Source: Actinomycetes bacterium (GTDB lineage: Bacteria; Actinomycetota; Acidimicrobiia; IMCC26256; PALSA-610). From it: a stretch of 36,584 nucleotides of DNA. The stretch is from NCBI GenBank assembly GCA_025463905.1, contig JAODBJ010000127.1, positions 1 to 36,584 of the forward strand, in the 5' to 3' direction. The notes beneath the pieces were generated by a model, which saw nothing but the letters and a program-made list of their open reading frames with translations, was not told the origin of the DNA and ran no database searches. Each line of letters begins with the position of its first letter. The first letter of the stretch is position 1. The translations under genes were made by a program, and so were the position numbers. Of this stretch, positions 32,301 to 36,584 are shown piece after piece.

Positions 32301-33263
32301 ACCGCGTGGGTGCGGCACGCGGTGCTCGGCGACGACGACGCGGCCGAGCGTGAGGCGCGTCAAGCGCTCGAATACTTCCGCGGCGTGGGCGACCGCCGCG
32401 GCGAGGCTCATTGTCTCGACGTGCTCGGTGCGGTCGCGGCGCGCGCCGGACGCCTCGACGAAGCCGCCACGTTGTTGAGTCGCGGGCTCAGTGCGCTGCT
32501 CGACGTTCCCGACGCGTGGCTCGAGCTTCAACTTCAACGGTCCTACGCGCTGTTGGAAATCACTGCTGGCAATTACGCGGCCGCGCTCGAGCGGCTCGAC
32601 GCCGCCGTCGCGACCTGTGACGCCACCGGTACCGACGAACAGCGCCCCGGTCTGATTGCGGTGCGCGGCCTGTGCCTGCTCGAACTCGGGCGGGTGGCCG
32701 AGGCGTATCTCGTCACCGAAGTCGCCGTCGATTCACTGGGTGCCGGCGCCGATCACGCGTGCGCGGCGCTGTGGTGGCACCACCGGTGCGCCCTCGCCAT
32801 CGGCGACAACGACGAAGCGGCCATCACTCTCGAGCGTGCGCACGCCGAGCTCGTGCGGCGCGTCGACGGCCTCGAGGCGGATGTGCGCCGCCGGGCGATC
32901 GACCACGTGCCGGAGCACGCCGCCATTGCCGCGGCCCACGCGATCACGAGCCCGACCCGCCAGACGTTGCGCCTCCCGCGAACCGAAGCGCCCCTCGGAC
33001 GGTCGTTGCGGCCCGAGGAGTTGGTGGAGATCACCTGGACGCTCGAATCGCCCGACGACGCGGCCGTCGCCGACGTCGGACAGCGCCGCCGTCGCCAGAT
33101 TCTCCGGCTGCTCGACGAGGCGGCCGAGCAGGGCGCCGCTCCAACCGTCGACGATCTCGCTGATGCCATCGGGTCGAGCCGATCCACCGTCCGTCGCGAC
33201 CTCGCCACGTTGCGCGGCCTCGGCGTGCCAACCCCTACCCGAGGTCACCGAGAGCGCGACTAA
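29391..33263 (+). CDS. SARP/BTAD-AAA-TPR transcriptional regulator with C-terminal HTH
   Basis: 1290 residues. The N terminus (about 5-90) is an OmpR-type winged helix (RIHLLGGFLLEQG, HTRDLLAGLFWPDLPETKARRRLSQALWQ). A BTAD domain spans about 95-245. An AAA/NB-ARC-like ATPase spans about 275-560, with Walker A GDPGVGKTRL near 308 and Walker B LLLVVDDVQWAD near 426. About 670-1170 is a long helical array of TPR-type repeats. The last 60 residues add a second helix-turn-helix of DeoR/LexA type (TVDDLADAIGSSRSTVRRDLATLRGLGV). SARP proteins usually activate secondary-metabolite or stress genes, and the ATPase/TPR part senses a signal. A second DNA-binding end is not usual for this family as I know it. 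A strong-RBS small peptide gene follows 134 nt downstream. Confidence 0.92.
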   Translation: MEPLRIHLLGGFLLEQGHRTLPPIPSRAARSLFAYLAVNRDRRHTRDLLAGLFWPDLPETKARRRLSQALWQVQDVLAETSGGEPHLLTTADAVVFNAAAPYWLDVDLFERALDGVEPMEHLDPQERWLALEQLRAGVELYRGDFLAGFYDDWVTFEQERLRERYLNALTVLVDLLAGAGDNQQALAYARRLTNHDPLRETAHRAAIRLYFLLGRVNDALQQYERCRAVLADELGTEPSPETQALYERIVRYRETELEPVGAVLQATQSPLFRRDGAVPFVGRREERAILVDRVELALRGQGGVVLVEGDPGVGKTRLVREVCDDARWRGFDVLWARCHGNAVARPYAPLADALASALTPLRAQQLAQRLDPIWLHSLARIEPRIAEWLPDLPEGPPLRPGEEQERIREALLRALLALSRNAPLLLVVDDVQWADGETLDVLRALAGHLDGSRVLVCLTARKEESRERGEVWETLRELDRTCGRGRLLLGPFTVFELGELVRRSLAVATVPPRFCARLLDDTGGNALFVLETLRALRDQGRLETGVVEIGDLDQLANTETLPITPGVKRVVTSRVSALSDDETTVIEFTSLRAGVIELETLQFATELQRAQLLDAIDNLLARGLLVEVDGGYAFHHEQVRSVVESSIRDQLRPEMHRRIAGALARTHADDVEALAHHYAEAGISEVAVRYLVEAGNRALELHAYRSALHSFARAAELAPSAALSPQDRFDLLAQHERCLDVLGHREDQSAVLDELVELARGDAGMQAEAARRRAWWCAHSARFDEAEVEARRAVLLHEQVGDRRGVGASLVALAAALRWSGRSAAAVPSLQTAIEVLDHDPMARSAARCELGHALRETQRYHDARRQLALARAESEASGDVRGEAEALGVTGVVAMEQGDTEAAERALRDALQRCRTIGYRHGEGVQLLNLANLCYAQGRVADALTAYGEASVVFSELGNRRGEAMVCANTAWVRHAVLGDDDAAEREARQALEYFRGVGDRRGEAHCLDVLGAVAARAGRLDEAATLLSRGLSALLDVPDAWLELQLQRSYALLEITAGNYAAALERLDAAVATCDATGTDEQRPGLIAVRGLCLLELGRVAEAYLVTEVAVDSLGAGADHACAALWWHHRCALAIGDNDEAAITLERAHAELVRRVDGLEADVRRRAIDHVPEHAAIAAAHAITSPTRQTLRLPRTEAPLGRSLRPEELVEITWTLESPDDAAVADVGQRRRRQILRLLDEAAEQGAAPTVDDLADAIGSSRSTVRRDLATLRGLGVPTPTRGHRERD

Positions 33264-33397
33264 GGGCACCTTGAGTCGCCGCGTTTTGCGGTGAGCCCGA
33301 GGTTTTGCCGGCAGCCCGTGTCGATTGAGACACCGGCGAGACAACGTATTCGCACATTGCGAGGTGCGGGAACGTCGCTAGCAGGGGGAGGTCAACC

Positions 33398-33490
33398 ATG
33401 ACCAAGCGCTTACTCGCCTTCGCAACGACTGTTGGCACTGTCGTCGTACTCTGGGTCGCCCCGGCTGCCGCCGGGATTCGCAACATGTAA
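33398..33490 (+). CDS. 30-residue exported peptide, signal peptide plus short tail
   Basis: 30 codons: n-region MTKR, hydrophobic core LLAFATTVGTVVVLWVA, then PAAA-GIRNM and TAA. APAAA fits a signal peptidase I site (A-x-A), which would release the pentapeptide GIRNM. The ribosome binding site is GGGGGAGG, 6 nt before ATG, one of the strongest in the window, and supports a real gene. TTGAGA (33325-33330) and TATTCG (33347-33352) upstream are a possible weak promoter. It lies after the SARP-TPR regulator on the same strand and ends before terminator-like hairpins. It might be a peptide pheromone precursor or a small membrane peptide; both are inference. It is too short for homology-based naming. 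Confidence 0.6.
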   Translation: MTKRLLAFATTVGTVVVLWVAPAAAGIRNM

Positions 33491-33502
33491 ACGGTGTATC
33501 GC

Positions 33503-33526
33503 GGCGCCCCCAAATCTTCGGGCGCC
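33503..33526. terminator. GC-rich hairpin after the small peptide gene
   Basis: GGCGCCC (33503-33509) and GGGCGCC (33520-33526) pair around a 10-nt loop, 12 nt after the peptide stop. There is no T tract, so it may stabilise the transcript end rather than terminate by itself. Confidence 0.45.
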
Positions 33527-33566
33527 CCCTGATCCGGCCCGGTCACCCCCTGCCTCCGGGCCCGGA

Positions 33567-33616
33567 GCGCGGCGTGGGGTGTGAGACAACCGCCCCTGTC
33601 TCACGCCCCGCCGCGC
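33567..33616. terminator. Bidirectional terminator-like hairpin before the PP2C gene end
   Basis: Two 8-bp stems are in register, GCGCGGCG/CGCCGCGC (33567-33574 and 33609-33616) and GTGAGACA/TGTCTCAC (33581-33588 and 33597-33604), with a small internal loop and an 8-nt loop. On the plus strand CCTTTTGG follows. It sits between convergent transcripts. Confidence 0.55.
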
Positions 33617-33628
33617 AGTTCCTTTTGG

Positions 33629-36208
33629 TTACTTTTGTACCCTCATGGCGATGACGCAGATGTCGTCGAGGCTGGGGCGGCCGCTGTAACGCTCGTCGAG
33701 CAGCGCCTCGCACAACACTTCGAGGTCGGCGTCGGGCGTCGCCGCGACTCTTTGGGCCAGCCATGCGAGGCCGTCGTCGATCGGCGCGGATCGTCGTTCG
33801 ACGAGGCCGTCGGTGAAGAGCACCAGCAGCGCGCCGGGCTCGAGTTCGTGTTGCGCGACTTGGTACTCGGTCGCCATTGCGCCGAGAGGCGTGCCGCCGA
33901 TCGAGTCGAGGAACTCCGTGCGCTCGCCGGTGCAGACGAGTGCCGGAGGGTGACCGGCCCGCGCCCACGACAACACCCGCGTCGTCGGATCGAAGTGCGA
34001 CGCGATCGCCGTGACCATGGCCTCGTCTTCGAGCACGCGCAACACGCGGTCGAGGCGGCGTAGGAGGGTTCCCGGGTCGGGATCCTCGACGGCAAACGCG
34101 CGCGCGGCGTTGCGTACCCGACCCATCAACGTCGCGGCGGCGATGCCGTGGCCGGCGACATCGCCGATCACGATCACGATGCCACCTCCGTCGACGTCGA
34201 ACGCGTCGTACCAGTCGCCGCCGACCTCGATGCCGCTCTCGGCGGGGTGGTAGCACGCGGCGAACTCGAGGCCCGGCACGTTCGGGAGCGCGTCGGGGAG
34301 GATGCTGCTCTGCAGCAACGCGACGAGGCGGTGCTCGGCTTCGAGCTGCGCCTGACTCTCGCGCAGCGCGCTCGCGGCAAGTTCTTGTTCGGATCGCAAC
34401 AAGCGCGCCCGTTCGTACGCCGACGCGCTTCGGCGCCCAAGGTCCATCGCGACTTCGAGGTGCACGTGACCCAGGCGCACCGGCCGGTCGTCGCCGATCG
34501 TCAGCACGCCGACGCAACGCCCGCCCGCGATCATCGGCGCAACGATGCCGGAGCGCCACCCGACTCGTTCGACGATCAGGCGGACGTCGTCGCTCAGCTC
34601 GACCGGCTGCGTCGTGGCCGGCGTACGCGGCAACAACACCGGGCGACCCGACTCGATCACTTCGCGCGACGTCACGCCCCCGTCGAGATCGAGCGCGAGA
34701 AGTTGCTCGAGTTCCGCAACCCGGTCGCGATCGGCGTGCGAAACGGCAACGCGCTGGAGTGCACCGCGCCCGTCGAACAGTTGGATCGTGGCCCAACGAC
34801 CGATGCGGTCGGCCGCGATGTCGGCGGCTACCTGCAGTTGCGTGTCGGGGTCGTCGAGCGCGGCCAGCCGTTCCGAGGCATGGAGGAGGAGACGCAACCG
34901 GTCCTGGACGGTTTGTTCGGCCTCGAACAGGAGCGCACGTTGCAACGCTTGCGCGCACGCTTCCATGACTGCGCCGATGAACGCGCGGTCCTCGTCGGGG
35001 AAGTGGCGCGACTCGTCGAAACCGAGCGCGATGACTCCACCCGGCGTGCCGTCGACGAAGAGCGGGTACACCACGAACGCGCCGTGCATGTCGTCGCGCG
35101 GAAAATGGGGATAGCGCGCGACGCCGTCGACGGGTGATTCCACGAACATCGGGTTTCCCGTTCGCAGCACTTCGGGAGCAGGGAGCGATGCGCTCACCTC
35201 GACGAACCGGTATTGATCGATGAGGTTCGGCGGGTAGCCGACCTGCGATCGCATCACGAGGGTCTGTTGCTCGGTATCGACGGTCGCGAAATACCCCGTG
35301 CGGGCGCCCAGCGCAGAGATGCCGTGCTCGAGGATGAGGTCCGCGATCTCGTCGACGGTGCTCGCGCCCGACAAACCGAGCGTGACGTCTTGCAGGTGGG
35401 TGAGCGCAGCCATCGACCGTTCGGCCGCGCGACGAGCTTCCCGTTCCGACGCCAACAACGTCGCCCGTTCGAGGTCGGCCCGGTGCCGGTCGTCGATGTC
35501 GATCGCAACACCCGTCGCGCCGATGACGTTGCCGGCGGCGTCGAACACCGCCTCACCGCGTCCTTCGATCCAGTGCACCGATCCGTCGGGCCAGATCGTG
35601 CGATGGTCCATGCGGAACTGCGCGCCGGCGGCGACGGCCTTTTCCACGGTCTCGAGCATGCGCTCGCGATCTTCAGGATGCAGCGTCTGCTTCCACGCCT
35701 CGAATGTCTTCTCGAAGGTTCCCGGTTCGACGCCGAACAGCGGTTCGAGCAAGTCGTCCCAGTCGACTGCGTTCGTGCGCATGTCCCATGACCAGCTGCC
35801 CATCCGGCCGGCGTCGAGCGCGAGTTTCAGCCGGCGGGCGAGATCGATCTCGGGCCGCGCCGCCTGCAACTCGGCTTCGCGGCGTGTGCGGCGAGCGGCG
35901 ACGAGCGTGGCGGCGACTGCACCGATCGCGACCACGGCGACGTCGGCCGCCTGTTGCGTACCCGAGATGTCTTGGAGGCCGAGCGATACGGCCGCAGCGA
36001 CGACAGCCAGCGCCCCGACGAACGCGGTCGTCGGCCCGTCGTCGAACACCGCGACGAGGAAGGGCCCGGCGACGACTGCGGGAGCGAGTACCGCGGTGGT
36101 GGCAGCGTCCGCGATCGCGATCGCCCCGATGACCGCGAGCGCCATCGCGATCACCCACCATTGCGAGGCGCGACGGCCCCTCAAACCCCCTGCGGGCCCG
36201 GACGCCAC
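33629..36208 (-). CDS. Membrane PAS-GAF-GAF SpoIIE-type PP2C phosphatase
   Basis: 859 residues from GTG 36208. A membrane region (about 15-110) is followed by PAS (about 130-250), GAF (about 280-435), a second GAF (about 440-610) and a C-terminal PPM/SpoIIE phosphatase domain (about 625-857). The metal-binding aspartates are in EVGGDWYDAF and IGDVAGHG, followed by VLFTDGLVERR and the late SLDDICVIAM. This is the RsbU/RsbP class that dephosphorylates anti-anti-sigma factors. The start at 36208 is preferred over extension to 36331 because TATCGT lies 6 nt before it and the extension would overlap the divergent kinase gene. The divergent RsbW-type ATPase supports a partner-switch role; the sigma factor and antagonist are not in the window. 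Confidence 0.93.
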   Translation of the reverse strand: MASGPAGGLRGRRASQWWVIAMALAVIGAIAIADAATTAVLAPAVVAGPFLVAVFDDGPTTAFVGALAVVAAAVSLGLQDISGTQQAADVAVVAIGAVAATLVAARRTRREAELQAARPEIDLARRLKLALDAGRMGSWSWDMRTNAVDWDDLLEPLFGVEPGTFEKTFEAWKQTLHPEDRERMLETVEKAVAAGAQFRMDHRTIWPDGSVHWIEGRGEAVFDAAGNVIGATGVAIDIDDRHRADLERATLLASEREARRAAERSMAALTHLQDVTLGLSGASTVDEIADLILEHGISALGARTGYFATVDTEQQTLVMRSQVGYPPNLIDQYRFVEVSASLPAPEVLRTGNPMFVESPVDGVARYPHFPRDDMHGAFVVYPLFVDGTPGGVIALGFDESRHFPDEDRAFIGAVMEACAQALQRALLFEAEQTVQDRLRLLLHASERLAALDDPDTQLQVAADIAADRIGRWATIQLFDGRGALQRVAVSHADRDRVAELEQLLALDLDGGVTSREVIESGRPVLLPRTPATTQPVELSDDVRLIVERVGWRSGIVAPMIAGGRCVGVLTIGDDRPVRLGHVHLEVAMDLGRRSASAYERARLLRSEQELAASALRESQAQLEAEHRLVALLQSSILPDALPNVPGLEFAACYHPAESGIEVGGDWYDAFDVDGGGIVIVIGDVAGHGIAAATLMGRVRNAARAFAVEDPDPGTLLRRLDRVLRVLEDEAMVTAIASHFDPTTRVLSWARAGHPPALVCTGERTEFLDSIGGTPLGAMATEYQVAQHELEPGALLVLFTDGLVERRSAPIDDGLAWLAQRVAATPDADLEVLCEALLDERYSGRPSLDDICVIAMRVQK

Positions 36209-36214
36209 GTTCGA

Positions 36215-36220
36215 ACGATA
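36215..36220 (-). promoter_or_regulatory. -10 box (TATCGT) for the leaderless PP2C gene
   Basis: On the minus strand TATCGT lies 6 nt before GTG 36208, with no Shine-Dalgarno sequence in between. Confidence 0.5.
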
Positions 36221-36224
36221 GCCC

Positions 36225-36245
36225 GACCGGCTGCGCGCGCCGGTC
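36225..36245. promoter_or_regulatory. Inverted repeat between divergent PP2C and kinase promoters
   Basis: GACCGG (36225-36230) and CCGGTC (36240-36245) are perfect complements 9 nt apart, placed just upstream of the PP2C -10 box and 30 bp upstream of the kinase -10 box, so one bound protein could affect both promoters. Confidence 0.4.
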
Positions 36246-36274
36246 AGTCGCCTGTCTCGCGCGGGGAGTGTCGA

Positions 36275-36280
36275 TAGGAT
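36275..36280 (+). promoter_or_regulatory. -10 box (TAGGAT) for the RsbW-type kinase gene
   Basis: TAGGAT lies 8 nt before GTG 36289. The same leaderless layout as the divergent phosphatase suggests coordinated expression. Confidence 0.45.
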
Positions 36281-36288
36281 TCCGCGTT

Positions 36289-36584
36289 GTGCCGTCGGTG
36301 GAATTACCCGCAGATCGAACGGCTCCATCACGGGCTCGCCTCTTCGTATCGGCGACGCTGGGCGAGTGGGGTGTGCCGCGCGCCGTCGTCGACGACTCCG
36401 TACTGCTCGTGTCGGAACTGGTCACGAACGCGTTGTTGCACGCGCGCTCCGCGCCGACGGTCGAGCTAGAGCGTTCGCGCGGGTTCTTTCGCTGCACGGT
36501 CCGCGACGACAGCCCGGCGGCGCCTCGCCGGCGTCGCTACTCGACTGACGCGGTAACTGGGCGCGGGATCGCGCTCGTGGAAAC
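36289..36584 (+). CDS. RsbW-type ATP-binding anti-sigma kinase, truncated by window end
   Basis: Partial: 98 codons with the frame still open at the window edge. The HATPase signatures are the N box LLVSELVTNALLHA (about 39-52), then FRCTVRDDSPAAP (about 67-79) as the G1 region, and GRGIALVE as the start of G2. This is the small serine-kinase class that binds ATP and phosphorylates an anti-anti-sigma factor while holding a sigma factor. The GTG start follows a leaderless -10 box. It faces the SpoIIE phosphatase divergently, the classical antagonist pair of partner switching. Sigma-factor binding cannot be judged from the fragment. Confidence 0.82.
   Translation, partial: MPSVELPADRTAPSRARLFVSATLGEWGVPRAVVDDSVLLVSELVTNALLHARSAPTVELERSRGFFRCTVRDDSPAAPRRRRYSTDAVTGRGIALVE

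Noticed and set aside
33235-33546. A 103-residue minus-strand frame across the small peptide gene
   Set aside because: No ribosome site or recognisable domain; it spans the end of the SARP gene antisense and a terminator region. The plus-strand peptide has a strong ribosome site.
36209-36331. N-terminal extension of the PP2C gene to ATG 36331
   Set aside because: It would overlap the divergent RsbW-type gene and its promoter, while GTG 36208 has a -10 box 6 nt upstream and leads directly into the membrane region.
1-36584. Mobile elements, phage genes, tRNA, rRNA
   Set aside because: No transposase or integrase motifs, no terminal inverted repeats with target duplications, and no tRNA or rRNA signature were noticed; base composition looks even across genes.

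Overview
The window is a GC-rich, gene-dense bacterial chromosome segment. GTG is used about as often as ATG as the start codon, neighbouring genes often overlap by 4 nt, and many genes have a TANNNT -10 box 5-8 nt from a GTG start (leaderless layout). It also carries an MmpL transporter, a SARP/BTAD-AAA-TPR regulator, SpoIIE-type phosphatase and RsbW-type kinase genes, and split MFE-2-like SDR and MaoC genes. Together these point to an actinobacterium, plausibly of the Acidimicrobiia type; this is inference and no rRNA marker is present. I see no insertion sequence, phage gene, CRISPR array, tRNA or rRNA, and no gene-free stretch above 300 bases.

Left part (1-14.3 kb): second-messenger signalling and metabolism. 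A membrane GAF-GGDEF-EAL protein is followed by a small tyrosine-phosphatase-like gene. Next come a secreted subtilase with a 12-unit tryptophan pentapeptide tail and a DUF4395 membrane protein, both on the minus strand. Divergent from these is a three-gene operon with 4-nt overlaps: CHASE-like histidine kinase, single-domain response regulator, and REC-PAS-GGDEF-EAL protein. An aldose 1-epimerase and a leucine/valine-type dehydrogenase are divergent from each other. A third membrane GGDEF-EAL protein follows. All three cyclic-di-GMP proteins keep GGDEF, the RxxD inhibitory site and an E-x-L-x-R phosphodiesterase motif.

Middle part (14.3-29.3 kb): lipid and acyl-CoA metabolism. An SDR sits behind a perfect palindrome that fits the KstR operator consensus. 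A TetR gene is divergent from an MmpL transporter. Then come a VOC protein, a GNAT acetyltransferase, an NTF2-like protein and threonine ammonia-lyase. A tight operon TetR / di-iron ferritin-like protein / acyl-CoA ligase / SDR / MaoC hydratase looks like a dedicated acyl-chain oxidation pathway. It converges on a minus-strand operon of enoyl-CoA hydratase, a second acyl-CoA ligase and a ROK sugar kinase.

Right part (29.3-36.6 kb): regulation. A 1290-residue SARP-type regulator has a second helix-turn-helix at its C terminus. It is followed by a 30-codon gene with a very strong ribosome binding site whose product is essentially a signal peptide ending in a pentapeptide. A SpoIIE/PP2C phosphatase with PAS and GAF sensors converges on it. 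Divergent from the phosphatase is an RsbW-type ATPase that runs off the window end. The peptide beside a TPR regulator is the best candidate for an undescribed system. Most gaps between convergent genes hold large inverted repeats, which probably act as bidirectional terminators.
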